The notes under the pieces: generated by a model | What the model saw: only the letters and a program-made list of their open reading frames with translations | Told to the model about the DNA's origin: nothing | The model's database searches: none | Translations under genes and position numbers: made by a program | Shown: one piece after another, positions 13,501-26,557 of the stretch | Layout: the number at the start of each line of letters is the position of its first letter | Position numbering within the stretch: the stretch's first letter is position 1 | Assembly: GCA_034509925.1 (NCBI GenBank) | Contig: CM067536.1 | Span: 3,272,501 to 3,336,500, forward strand | Length of the DNA: 64,000 bases | Direction: 5' to 3' | Origin: Hirudinaria manillensis | Lineage: Eukaryota; Annelida; Clitellata; Hirudinida; Hirudinidae

Positions 13501-16500
13501 CTATCTCATAACGTCGTAATATTTACTTGTATTTATCAACAATGCTTCTGAAAACCCTGCGTTTATTTATTTCAACAGGTTTAAAAGTTAACATTTAACA
13601 TTAAAACTCCTTACAAATTATTATTTCTTATGTAAACACTACAAAAGGTTATCAAGTGCTACCGAATTAAACTTAACGTAAATTGATCACAAACATCGTT
13701 CGAAGGAAGTAAAATGAACTTCAGAAACCTTAGACCTTAGAAAATCACTTTGATAATTCAAATCTACATATTTCACACATCACGCATGGGCCACCCGTTT
13801 ACTAATACTTCCCAATCACTCAATCAACCAGTTCAACCAACCAATCAACCAACCAATCAACCAATCAACCATCCTCCCCCTAACAATCACTCCCAAAAGC
13901 ACCCTCCACTGGGCAGAGCCGAAGCACCCATCCGACCAAAAACTACCAGTGCAGGTAGTGCAAGTGCATGTACTTTCACGCAAAAATGTGTAAACTTCAT
14001 CATCACATCTTTCCATAAGCCGAGGTTTTTCAAACGTATTGAAAATATTTTTAATTAATTTTTGTTAAAAGAATACGGACCTGTTAGTTAACTTCGGATA
14101 ACTAATAAGTTAAACTGAGTTATTGAATTCCTAACGAAAAGGACAGAAAAGAATATTTTTGTTTTTATTCGCTTGGTGGTGCGAGTCTCTTGTGAAATCA
14201 GTCTTGCTCGTTTCAGTCATATGTTACGTATTTGATTCGATGCATATTTTGTTTAATTATTTTAAATTAAATGTTTTAAATTTAATTAATAAAATTAGAT
14301 TTGCTTGTATTTATAAATAACTTTTTTATTGAAATGAAATTCATTTCCCGCAGTGTTCAATTTATTTATTTTGAGAGCGGGTCGGATCCTCAAACTTTGT
14401 GGAGGTCGCTTTGCAATTCGTTATCCGATAAAACTATTTCAAATGCAAATCTGAACCTTTTACAATCTTAATAATTTAATATCAAAACTAACGAAATAAA
14501 AATCTCTGAAAACAGATCTGCAAACGATCCATAAAATGTCGTTTTTAAATTGTACTGCTTAAGGTACACTCTAGTCAGTTTACACAAACTTTGTTTACTT
14601 ATATTGTTATCTTATAAAGTGATATTAATCACCCTCTAGGTGTATACGTGCATGTTTTGCCTTGAACTTATTACTAGTACATTCACTATTTACATTTTTC
14701 AATCAGTTCTTGATGGCCAGTCTGCCCTTAAATAGATTTGATATGAGCTGGTATGATTGCTAAAACTTTAATTTATGCATCATATAATTTATTTCATAAT
14801 TTGTTTGTATTATACTTGATAAGGCTGTCAGTTGCTAGATAATAAAATGAATATTCAGATGTACTTGATGCAACTTTGATTTGGGCTTATATTGCTTTTA
14901 AAATGACTCCAAAAGGTCTTTTTAATTAATTTAAAATAAGCTTAATTTTTAATTAATAGTTGAAATTATTATTTATTCCTAATTTTTTTTTAAAATTCAG
15001 TTAAATCTGAAATCAAAATTTGGTCGAAATGATCATTTCAAGTTATTCTTCTGAATAAGTTTTTATGAATCAGCTCCAGAATTTGGACTTTTTTTTGACA
15101 TTATAATTATATTTGTTGTTTAATGTAATGGAAATTTATAATTAATTTAATGAAACTTAATTAAAGACCCCAACATTGTGGACCTACATCACAATTCTTT
15201 TTCCATAATTTCATCATTTTTCCTAACATTTCGTAAATAATTCACTGAGCGTAAATAAAACCATCGCCAGATGTCGTCTCCGAATGTTTTGACTTCCACG
15301 GGATCGATTAATCAATTGATGATTAATTACTTTATTAATTATTTTAACGAATTCAAATCTTTTTCCAATTCCAATAAAATCCATGCAATCGTTCCATGTT
15401 TTAACTTTAACACCTCCGAAGATATTCGCCGATGGAAACTTATTTCCATTTTTCCGGCGCGCCCTCAAGGTGTTGTGTTCAAATCCTAGCGTATTTTTGG
15501 CGGCTGAGCGGGTTGGTCACGCTCGGTTGGTTTGGTGAACGGGGTTGGAAGTTGTCGTCGGGGAATGGGGTTGGTTGGATGGGGTGGTGGTGATGGTCAG
15601 GGCCACGTTTGGCGTACTTTGGGCCGTTGACGGTTCTCGGGGCCTCCTCGTCACGTCATCATCATCATCATCGTGCGGGAAGGATCCCACATCCTTATTA
15701 TCTATGAACTCAACACCACACCAACAGGCCACGCCACCCTCGACCGACATCCCCTCAACGACACCCCCAAATGTCCACCCCAATCGACCCCATCCCACAC
15801 CAGTCCAACAGCACCCCCTAACTTTACTTAAAATCCACCGCGGGCTGAAAAAACCTCACGGCGTCAAAAAATACTAGTTATCGTGTTCAAAACCTTGAGA
15901 CGTACGCCGCAGCGAGTCTGTTATTGCAATGCATTTTCGCTATCGAAGGTGTTTCTATTTAATTAATAATCAACTGATAAGTTAACTAATAAAATTAATC
16001 TTTTATTGTTCTATAAGTTTGTGTTTAGTTTTATTTTATCTATTTAAGGTCAGTTTTAAGAGATAAACTCGGAATTATTACTTTCCATTTTAATTTGATA
16101 TTTTAAAATATTTTTTTAACATAAAAATCGAAGTAATATTAACTGTAATGAAACGATTAAAGTTCGTAAATAATTTATTTGTAAATATTAAAAAAATTCA
16201 AGAATTGTTAACCTTAAGACACCTAGTGCATGCAGCGGAAAACTGAGCGCCACCTCGTATCTACTCACTAGCGACAAAGTACAAAATAAGGAATTCTTTC
16301 ACTTGTACATGTTTAATAACATAATAATACCTCGTTAATGTTATCCTAATTATATTTAATTAAATATATTACTAGGTCCTCATCTGAATAAAAAACGTAA
16401 AGCTACATCTGCAATTTACTTGTTAAGTATTAACTGCATTAGTTATCAACGTTTTGTATTTTACTTTTACATAAGTTTAAAGTTGTAAAAAATATTATGG

Positions 16501-18077
16501 CATGTAATAAAAATAAAATTTAAAACCTCGAATTAAAACAACACTTTTCAAAGTTCTGTTACAAACATGATGTTCGTACCACTTGAGTTTTCATGTCGCG
16601 TCGCTTCTCGGTGATGTTTTGGTCTTCACTTCGGAACGAGGCTTTGTTTATTTTTTTATTGTTTGTGTTGTCTTATCGATTAAGTTTTAAGAAGGTTTTA
16701 TTAAATTAGGTTTTAATAATAGAATTACATGTGGATATTTATTTTATTTAGTTTTTTTCCTAATGAAGTAATGGACACGAGTCAGCATTTTCAATGCTAA
16801 ACATTTTGTAACTCAGTTTCAATAAAGGCTCTATATTGGTTCATATGATGTTCCTGAACACATATGAATTAAACATTTATATTTGTAGGTCAGGTCTTAG
16901 ACATTTCTGATTGTGAGATATGATGGTTATATCAGATATATTCAATATCTTTCATCAAGGTCTTTATTTACTTAATGTAATTTCATATTAATAAATAAAT
17001 AAATAATGCATATGTGTCAGCTTCAAGTTCTTCAGTTGGCATTTATTGCTTCTACAGATTATAATTAATGATTTTAATTTCAACAAGGCTTTAGAGGTGC
17101 AACGCACGCGATGCAATCTTAATGAATGGTGATGATTTATTTAAATAATTTGCCTCGTTAATAAAGACATCATTCACTTTCTGCTAGAAAAGTTAATTAA
17201 CTTTTATCTGATCCACCAAACATATTTTCAACAAGAAATCATTTCTTATTTGCCACGATTTATTGGGAAATTTATTGAATAATGAAATCATGACATTTGC
17301 TCTCAAAGAGATATGTTGAATATAAGAGAGATATAAATGAGATATAAATTACAAAGTAATTATGTTTTTACTTCCAACTGTAAACTTCATTGACTGGCCA
17401 TTTGACTTTCTGGATTCAAATTTAAGCACTACATAGTTAATGTTAACGTTATTGTTAATGTTATTATTAATGATATTGTTAATGTTATTGTTAATGTTAC
17501 TGTTAATGTTAATATTATTATTGACTCTTTTTAATTACATTTTATTATTTGATTCAATGATTTCAATCAACCGGAACAAATGCTGCGACAGGATTAGTTG
17601 AATTGATCTTACTTCTTAGAAATGATTTCACTTAAATAGTTTATGAATAATTTTTTTAAATACTAGTTAAAGAATATTGTCTTAAACATTGTCTTATTGT
17701 ATCAACTTTGAGGCTCTAGGAAGGAGCTGAAACAAACTATTAACAATGAATTTCAGAATCTGATTTATAGCAATTTTGATGTAAATATTCTAAAAATAAA
17801 TGAACAGATTACTGGCAATTCTTGGCAAATACTTCATTGTTGCTTATTTTAATTTATGTTTATTTACTTATTTATGTTACTATAAATTTTGTTTGTGCAG
17901 ATGTACGTTGCATAGGATCCTAAACAAATAATTATACATTACAGGGTCAATTGGTTAAACATCTGTGATTGGTTTATCTGTACAGGTGAAGTGGTGATAG
18001 AGAAATACAGAAATTAAATTTGATCAATTCCCCAATGATTTATAGTGGGATTGGGCTGCATGGATAAACTATAGAAT
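10551..18077. other. Gene desert with minisatellites and a GC-rich island
   Basis: No supportable gene. A 27-bp minisatellite built on TCATTATTATCAG plus TATCATCATCAG lies at about 11334-11420. CATC repeats lie at about 11766-11845, long AAT repeats at about 13230-13440, and CAAC/CAAT repeats at about 13820-13880. A GC-rich patch at about 15480-15860 has open frames on both strands but no protein signature. A GTTAATGTTATT-type repeat lies at about 17442-17520. Confidence 0.6.
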
Positions 18078-18422
18078 CTATAGTATAGCTAGACTGATTA
18101 GATGGATATCTCCATAAGGACGCCAGTACAGAAGAATTAACTTTTGCATGGTCAGCCCATGATTTTGATCCATTAATGCAGTCCCTGACATTGTAAGCAG
18201 ATTATTTGTTAGTATTAAGGAGAACATTGCTAAAGAAAAATACTTGATGAGGTTTTCATTTTGTATGCTCTCCACACAAGAACTTCGGGACTTATTTTCC
18301 ATTATATTATATTTTGCCGTACGTTTTGTCACGTTTGGAATTGGGAAGCGAATTGGGGAAGGACTTGATGTGGTGTTTGCCTTTATTGATTTTGTTTGTA
18401 TTTCATGTTTGAGGCGCTGCAA
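18078..18422 (-). CDS. Possible small protein or first exon (hypothetical)
   Basis: This is a 114-residue minus-strand frame I do not recognise. The first ~60 residues are basic and Ser/Thr/Asn-rich and look protein-like. A hydrophobic stretch (FSLAMFSLILTNNLL) follows. A possible splice donor (GTATTT) just after residue ~60 would make this a first exon instead. What favours it is position: the start lies about 45 bases from a CACGTG/CCGGAAGT promoter-like cluster. It has no homology that I can name. Confidence 0.25.
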   Translation of the reverse strand: MQRLKHEIQTKSIKANTTSSPSPIRFPIPNVTKRTAKYNIMENKSRSSCVESIQNENLIKYFSLAMFSLILTNNLLTMSGTALMDQNHGLTMQKLILLYWRPYGDIHLISLAIL

Positions 18423-18459
18423 CAGCTCATTTGCGGTTCAGAAGATGTCGCCCGTTCGT

Positions 18460-18490
18460 CGCAGAAGTCACGTGACGACCGGAAGTTATG
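18460..18490. promoter_or_regulatory. Promoter-like E-box plus ETS site cluster
   Basis: A perfect 10-bp palindrome GTCACGTGAC (18467-18476, E-box of the USF/bHLH type) is followed three bases later by CCGGAAGT (18479-18486, ETS/GABP type). The surroundings carry several CpGs in otherwise CpG-poor, AT-rich DNA. This combination is common in housekeeping and bidirectional promoters of animals. A minus-strand candidate exon starts at 18422 and a small plus-strand candidate exon at 18989. Promoter function is inferred. Confidence 0.35.
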
Positions 18491-18988
18491 CGCTGCATAA
18501 ATCGTATCGATGTTTCAAGCTTTGTGAAGCGTAGGGGAAGTTTTTGCGCTCGCCAAATGAATGAAAGTCATCCATAAATTAATATATGAAAGGCATGTGC
18601 GATGGTCGGCTAGTGATAAATGGGAAACTGTTGAGATATTGCTGACTTGAACATTGTTCTTTTTATTTATTTTTGGAGACTCCAAAAAAAAAAACGGAGA
18701 TAAAGTAGCCTTGTGAAGGGACTGAAGAATATTTTTGGCAAATTATATTGTTTGTGAAGAGCTAAAAATGCTCTTTGCGTGATCCTGTTTAGGGTTTCGT
18801 GTTGACAAAAAGTTTTGGCGACGTTGAAAGACGATACTTTAAAGTTTTTGATTATTTTGGATCAAATGGACTGAATTAGTTTGTGTTTTTACCTACCATT
18901 TCCGTAAGATCTCTCTGCGATCTAAAAAAGAGCCGGGTTTTTTTTGTTGTAAATCTTCTTGTTTTAATATTCTAAAAATAAAACAAAA

Positions 18989-19027
18989 ATGGAAAGTAAT
19001 TCGGACCAAATTAAAACAGCTTTGAAG
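18989..19027 (+). CDS. Possible short first coding exon
   Basis: An ATG in good context (AAAATGG) opens a 13-codon frame (MESNSDQIKTALK). The frame ends exactly at AAG|GTGATT, a plausible splice donor. It lies about 500 bases downstream of the promoter-like cluster at 18460-18490. No downstream exon is recognised, so this is a weak call made from context alone. Confidence 0.15.
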
Positions 19028-22000
19028 GTGATTAATTCAATTTAAAAAAAAAAAAAACTAAATGTTGTCTTAGGTCGGTTAAGATGATTTAAGAATAGAA
19101 AGAACAGGAAATATTTTAAAATGTATTAAATTGGATTAAAACTTTGCGAAAGTGAAGCTTTGGAACGTTTCTTCATCTGAGAGGGGAAGGGGGACATTTT
19201 TAAAGCTATAATTTGAGTCGTTGTTTCGTTTCAAGTTTGCAATTATTTTTTTTTTTACAAGTTTTGAAATAAACTTGAATTTCCGAAGGAGTTTAAAAAG
19301 CGAAATTATGGATTAATTATGTTTTAAAACTATTATAATTCGTTCGACAAACGGCATTCTTTTAAGCCGTAAGAAGGGAAGCAATCTAGTAACCAAAAGA
19401 AATTTAATACTTTCCACGAAGAGAAACAATGCACGATGGAGCCAGTAGTCCTAGCGACACTATCACGATCATATTCGTCGTCGTCATCATCACCATCGTC
19501 GTTATCGTCATTACCATCATCGTTATCGTCATCACCGCCGTCATCGTCATCAATGTCATTACCATCATCGTTATCATCATCATCATCACCAGGTCATAAC
19601 ACATTCATCATCATTATCATCATCAGCAGGTCATTATATTAATCGTCGTCGTCGTCATCATCATTAATGTTGTCATCACAACCGTCACATCACTCATGTT
19701 GAAGCCAATACTTCATCACTGCCTATCGATGGTTGCTGCACCGTGCACGACCCGCTCACGATTTAACGATGTCCACGCTTGGATGATAAGGATGAAGTGC
19801 AGTGGTCTGATGTAGAATGAAATACTGATGTAGGATGGACAGCGAATTTTGTCATTAATTATTTTTTTTTTAAATCGATTATTTTATATAACTTCCCGAT
19901 TCTTTTTTCAGGAAAAATGATTTAAATTCATCAATAAATTTCGAATATTTCTTCACCTAGCTTCTGCTAGATGATGCCAGAAATGATAGTTCCTCATCTG
20001 CTTTAAAATGCTGACAGGTCTAACGAATGTGATGCCATCTTTCTTGGCAATCGCAGCTCCGACTTAAACTTTTTAAACGGAAATAATATGTTAAATGTAA
20101 ACACTCAATTGCATATTTTCTCACAAGAATTACATTTTTGCTATATTTAGTTTAAAATAAAAAAAAGACGGTGGTTTTTATTTCACGTATTTTTCTTCCA
20201 AATTCTTTAAATACCGAAAAGAAAAAAAAAAAGGATAATTTAGAATGAACAGCCTCGACAATTTTACCTAATGGACACTCTTTTATGCGGATGAAACATC
20301 ACCTCTTTAAATTACAGTAATCCAGCAAATAAATTATGCAATGCTTTCAGTGTTTAAGTCTCTTCATCAACCTAAATTTTAAAAAAAATTCCCTCTAAGA
20401 GAAAGTAGGGTAAGAAAGTAGGGGTGTGAGTGGTGTGGGGGTGCCATAGATAAGTTCTAAACTCATCCATTTGTTTTTCAGGATCGATCGATCATTTTTC
20501 GGGCTTTCTTGATTTTTAGGGTTAGGAATGGATTGGTTTTAGTCGTGCATAAATTAACTATTATGGGATGCTGGGCAAAATGGAAGTATGGGTGGTACCC
20601 ACTGGGTTTGGGTAGTGTGGACTACTTGAGTGTTCCTCATTAATGCATCTAATTCTATGAAAATATCAGGTATTTCCTTTAATGTTGGATATATTTTAAG
20701 GATCATGTCTACTTGACATTACGGTACCACATGTGATACCACATGCAGCAATAGAACATGAAATATCACTGAATATCAGATGTGAACGATTTATAATTAA
20801 AACTATAATTTCGAAAATAGTCGTAACGTCTCGAACTCATAAATTCAATTTTATATAAACAAAATAACGAGAAGAGACATACCCAAATCATAAATAAATA
20901 AATTTATAATTGATTCATAATAATTGCTAATTTTTAAGTAACACTTAATTCGCAATTAATTAAATTAATTTAAAAATATATTAATTAAATAAACATTAGT
21001 TTAAAATATATCTGGAAATATATGAATCCCCAGAAAATACGAAAGCAAACAACAAGCACGAGGATTGATTGATTGGAATCGATGACATAAAATTAAATTA
21101 TATTCTGTAAATTTTCACCTTATAATTAATAATTTTATATTTTCATGAATTTATTTTAGCCCAACTCATCAGTCATCAAATTATTTTGTAGAACCAGAAA
21201 TGAATCCACATAAAAAAAATAACTGGCTAATTATCTACAGTAGTTAGCTTGTCGCGATATCGTGATTTAAAAACAATATATTTTGATCTTTGAATTTGAA
21301 ATAGTTTTTGTTTTTATTTATCCTAAAAATACTTTAAAAATAAAGGAAGGATCTTTGATTAGGTCATTAGTGGTTTCTAAGAAATTATTCTGAAATAGAT
21401 TTAAGATTGTTTAAATTTAAAAGTTAAATATGCTCACTTGAGTGAGCACTGAGTGAGGAATGAATTCGTTTTTTGAAATTTATTCCGCTCATTAAATTGA
21501 AATAAAATGGCCTAATAAATAATAATAATTTCTTAGCTTGTGCTCATATTTCATCACTTTCAGCTATTTTTGGGAGAAACAAATGCCCGAGAATTTGCGT
21601 TCCTTTGTGTTGTTTTGAAGATTTATTTTAAAATAATTTCTCAAAAAACTGTTTTTTTTCTATGATTTCTTTACTTTTACCATTTATATTTAGAGAATTT
21701 AACTACTTTTCGAGATATTCACTAGGATGATTTTAATAGCAGTTAATTTTAATAATGTATACAATTTTTTTAAATAAAATAATAATAATAATAACAATAA
21801 TAAATAGATTGAATGTAATTCCTGAAATAATAACACTTAAACTTGAAACTTTATGAAAAAACCAATCCTCATTGCAGTGATTTTAATAAATTAACTTTTA
21901 TAATTGCTTATTTATGAAACATCTTGTAAAATGAATTCTTAGAACTGAATAGTTTGCTTTATTTCTTTGTTTCTTAAATTCAAATTAAATTTTTAATTCT

Positions 22001-22767
22001 TTTGCCCTAAAATTTAATATAATAAAAATTAAAACATAATTTTCTAAGCTGCTGAAAACTAGTAATACCATTCTTTGAAACTTTTGTCTCCTTTTTCAGA
22101 ATTTTCACTCAAATTTATAATTTCCTTGGATATCCAATGCAACATGAAATTATCGAAACAAAATATGAAATTTAAATTCTATTCAAAGCAGATTAAGGGA
22201 GACATTGTTGAATTTAATAAATAATATTTTTATGTCAAACAATACCTTTTCATTTTGGCCATAAATATACACAAATGTATAACAACATCTGAACATTAAA
22301 TAATATGTGGGTTCTTTTAAGTGGACCAATGTAGAATATTCCATCTTCGAATTGCCTGAGTTTTATTATTTCTTTGTTCCAACAAAATAATCAAAATATG
22401 AAGTTGTTGAAATCAAATTTACTCAAAATTCCTAAATTATTTTAAAATTATTGATGTGTTACTGAAAAAACGACACAGCGTTTGCGCCTTAGAATCTGAA
22501 AAGTAAGTTTGTTGCAATTTCCTGGAATAAAACACTTGCATTCTTTTGGAGTGGTTGGGGAGATGCAACTCCCAAGAGTGAGTACAAGAGCCAGTACGTA
22601 TTGTACGTACAGCAGTGTGATAACTTTGTATTGGAATATTGTTAAAATCATTGTGGTTATATAAATCGCTCTACCTCATACCCCGTTAAACAATACCTGT
22701 TCCATAAATACAAGCAATGTACCTTTCTTACAAATATTAGTTTATATTATTATTATTATTATTATTA

Positions 22768-22819
<52 letters not shown>

Positions 22820-25474
22820 GGTTAAAAAATGATTTATCAATGATTCCAAATTCATACGTATGAATTAAGACTTTGAAATACTTAATACTTTTGAAATAAG
22901 CCATTGAATCAAATTTTAATAATAAATTATAAATAATTTTGTAAATTTGATTTCAGGATAGAATACTTTTACCTATTTTAGAGTTTTTATTTAATAAATT
23001 CTAATAAATATTTTTTTTTAAAATCAAAACACGTTTTAAAAACGTCAAAATGTAATTTTTTCAAACTCTATTAGGTTAATTTGATGAGAATGTTTGTAAG
23101 ATTTAATTTGAACGCCTTTCCTGAAATAATTTTAAATAATTTTATTTTCAGTAGAAGTAAAATGCAATAAATTTGAGAACATTAATTTCCTATATCAAAC
23201 ATTTAGTACTCGTAACAAAAGCGTGAAAGCAGCACACTCATAAACAACAATAAATTATAATAATATAACAATTCATCATAATAATAGATAGATTAACAGA
23301 AGAATTGATACGGAAGTTGAAAAGTTTGTAAACAATTTCATGAAACTCACATGTTAAGGATCGGTTTTCAGATAAGAATCAAAGAAGATTTCATTATTTT
23401 CAAATTATATAGTTTTGATTATATTATATTATAATATTATTTTAATCTTATGCTAACCTTATGTTATTCTGTTAAAGTCGAACTTGCAAAAGGTTTGTTT
23501 GAAGTTCAAAGAGGAATAATTTATAATGGATGACCGGGGGCTGCACGAGTCGAGACGAATATGATGCCCATCTATTGAAGTTTTCCAGCGAGTATTCCAG
23601 ATTAATTATTGCCTTTTGAAAAAAATTAATTAAAGGGTTTAATTTGATTAATTCAAATATAATAAATAAATGCAATAAAATGCACGCATAATTTTTAATA
23701 ATATTGAAAATATAATTTGTAAAAAGAAAAAAAAACAACGAAATTATAACGATTTTTGCTTTTGGAGTTTGCAAAAATGGTAAAAATAAAGTCACTCGAA
23801 TCAATCAACGATGCCAATAATTCATAAATAATTTATTAAATGAAATAAATTCATATTATAAATTAAAAAAAACATGAAGAAATTGTCAACCAGAATTTCA
23901 TCCCCGAAATGGATCCATTTGATCGCAACATTTCTGTCAACGTAAACTACTTATTGACGAATTATCTTTTTTAAAAAAATAATTAATTAAAAAATTAAAA
24001 ATTAATCTGAGAAATTCAAAAATTTAATTCGATTAATTCCAAGTTATTTGCTCAGCTCAGCTACATTTCTTTCGCATTAAATACTTAAACGAAATTAATA
24101 CAAACTCGAAATAATTTTGTTTAAATCGATAAATAAAATAAAATGAATTTAATTAATTAAATAATTACATAATTAACTCTAACTATTTATAATTATTATA
24201 AATTGATTAAATTAGTTAAACCTTACCATATGTAATTAATTAATATTATATTATAAATATCATAAATTAAATAAACTGCAATGAACTAAATTAATTACAG
24301 TAATTAAACATTGCGATGTAAAATTATTAATTTGTTTAGTAAATGCAGATATCTAAGAATAACTTTAAAAGGAAAACCCCAACCAAAACTTGATTTTCAC
24401 TGAATGACCCTGAAAAGTTCCTGGGGCAGTTTTTCTGAATTTTCCTTTATTTTCCACTTTCGATCTATGACGGATCCATATATATCCGCGAATATACTTC
24501 AATATCACGTTGTCGTGTGGTCTCAAAGTCACTTTGTATGACTTCATATCACTAGATTTTATTGATTATGATAATGATTATTGATTGTGATATATTAATC
24601 ACGTTAAATTGTGATTGCATAGCAGATATTATTGTTTGATATGTTGCTTGAGCATTGATAATGACAACAACACCAACAAGATGTTATATCGTCATATTTT
24701 GAACTTTCATCACCCATTAGGGATATATTAATACTTTAACGTGTTTGGATGTTAATAATTAATTTGTTATGATATTTGGTTAGTAATGATAATTATCAAA
24801 TGCAATAACCGAGTAAATATGTTTTGATTGAGTCTCAAGAAAATCAATCAATTCGATTGAAAGTGAAAGTATTTAGGTGTCCAAATTTAAGATTTAAAAA
24901 ATAATTAAATTTAAATTTCAGTTTCTTTCGAATGCTTGATTCCAGGCATCCAATTTATTTTATTGCGTTTTGTACTTCAAAGGTTCTTTGAATGGAAAGA
25001 TTTTTGTAGGATTTTCAAACTAAATACTCAGATTTCTTGTTTAAATTATTGACATTTCAAAAGCAACTTTAATAGTTCTTCGTTTTCTCAATTAGCCGTC
25101 ATGTGGTTAAAATTAGGTGCCGAGAGATGTTTATAAAATATTGGAAAAACAATCCTATACAATCAATGAATGCTAAAAGTAATAATTATAAATATAACAA
25201 TTACAAAGCAAATCTTCAAAAATATTTTAAAAATATGTTCAAAAATGCTTGACGTAATTCGGTTTGTTTCAGCACTTTGCAATTACACTTGTCTTCTCAG
25301 CAAGAAATTCTAAATTCTGTAAAATCTGTAAATTAAATTGATCGGCACCAATTTTGCATTTTGTTTTAATATTTATATTTTAATAAATTTATTTAACCTG
25401 CTTGAAAAGTATTTCAACTAACAACTCGTAGGCCACAATAATTAACTTGTATTTGAAACATGCCAACATGTACG
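19028..25474. other. Gene-poor DNA
   Basis: A CAT/CGT microsatellite lies at about 19468-19640 and an ATT repeat at about 22743-22819. The rest is AT-rich sequence without a convincing gene apart from the doubtful small minus-strand frame at 22448-22651. Confidence 0.6.
22448..22651 (-). CDS. Doubtful small cysteine-bearing ORF
   Basis: A 67-residue minus-strand frame starts with a signal-peptide-like hydrophobic run (YVLALVLTLGSC). A cysteine-bearing basic tail follows (CKCFIPGNC, then RRKRC). This layout is that of a small secreted peptide. However, the composition is borderline, no splice sites or promoter support it, and I do not recognise a family. It may be chance. Confidence 0.18.
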   Translation of the reverse strand: MILTIFQYKVITLLYVQYVLALVLTLGSCISPTTPKECKCFIPGNCNKLTFQILRRKRCVVFSVTHQ

Positions 25475-25656
25475 TACACAACATATACGTATACAATGTA
25501 TACATGTACACAACATATACGTATACAATGTATACATGTACACAACATATACTTATATAATGTATACATGTACACAACATATACTTATACAATGTATACA
25601 TGTACACAACATATACGTATACAATGTATACATGTACACAACATATACGTATACAA
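25475..25656. repeat. 32-bp minisatellite of alternating purine-pyrimidine
   Basis: There are about five and a half copies of a 32-bp unit containing ACATATACGTATACAATG and GTATACATGT. The unit is nearly all alternating pyrimidine-purine (TA, CA, TG, CG steps) and contains the palindromes TACGTA, GTATAC and ACATGT. Copies differ by single substitutions. Both strands give long Tyr/Thr/Cys- or Val/Tyr-rich frames, which are by-products of the repeat. Confidence 0.9.
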
Positions 25657-26513
25657 TAACTCCGAAAACGACAACAGCAACAACAGCAGCAATAACTTGC
25701 CAACTGTATACAACAACTCCGAAAATGACAACAACTTGAAGACATCCAGAACTACACTTTGAACTGCAAGCAAAACTTCAAACGAACCCAAAAACACCTG
25801 CACCTCGAAAACAAAGAAACTAAATGCATGCCATTAAAATATCGCTCTTACTCTTAACCTTTTAGCAGGCCATAAGGTCAACTTATCATTTAACTTATTA
25901 AATTATCACTTAATTATTTTGGAGCATAGTTCTTGTTGGTAGATAAATTTTATTTCAGTCGTTGTTAGCAGGTACTCGTGAATAATGAAGCATTTATTTT
26001 CCTTAGCCGGAAATCCTTGGCAGACGAGTTTATAAGAATTTATGGATGGAATAATAAGGACGAGCTGGATTTAGGATTTCTTGTCAATAAAATTGTAAAT
26101 CTGACAAATGTTTATTGATATATTTGTGCCGGAGTTAACATTAATAATATTAATATCGATATATTTAACCAGAGTACATAAAACATTGTAATTACATAAT
26201 ATAATATTTAAAATTACTAACTCTTTTTCTATTAATAAATAGACGTGAGATAAACATTTGTTAATTTATTAATCTGACAAACCTCTTTTCATTTTATTTA
26301 TTACTTTATTATTTATAAATTATTACTTAAGTCGTGGACAAAGAATTTTAAATCTGTCCACTGGAGCTTGAAAATTCAATCATCCGAGAAGTGAGGCGTA
26401 CTGAACTAAAAGAATTATTCATCATTATTTCTTAAGCGTAATATTATTATTAATGTTACTATTATTATTAATGTTATTAATATTATTATTATTATTATTA
26501 TTAATGTTATTAA

Positions 26514-26557
<44 letters not shown>

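Noticed and set aside
25389-25803. Tyr/Thr/Cys-rich and Val/Tyr-rich ORFs
   Set aside because: Products of the 32-bp minisatellite, open in several frames because the unit lacks stops.
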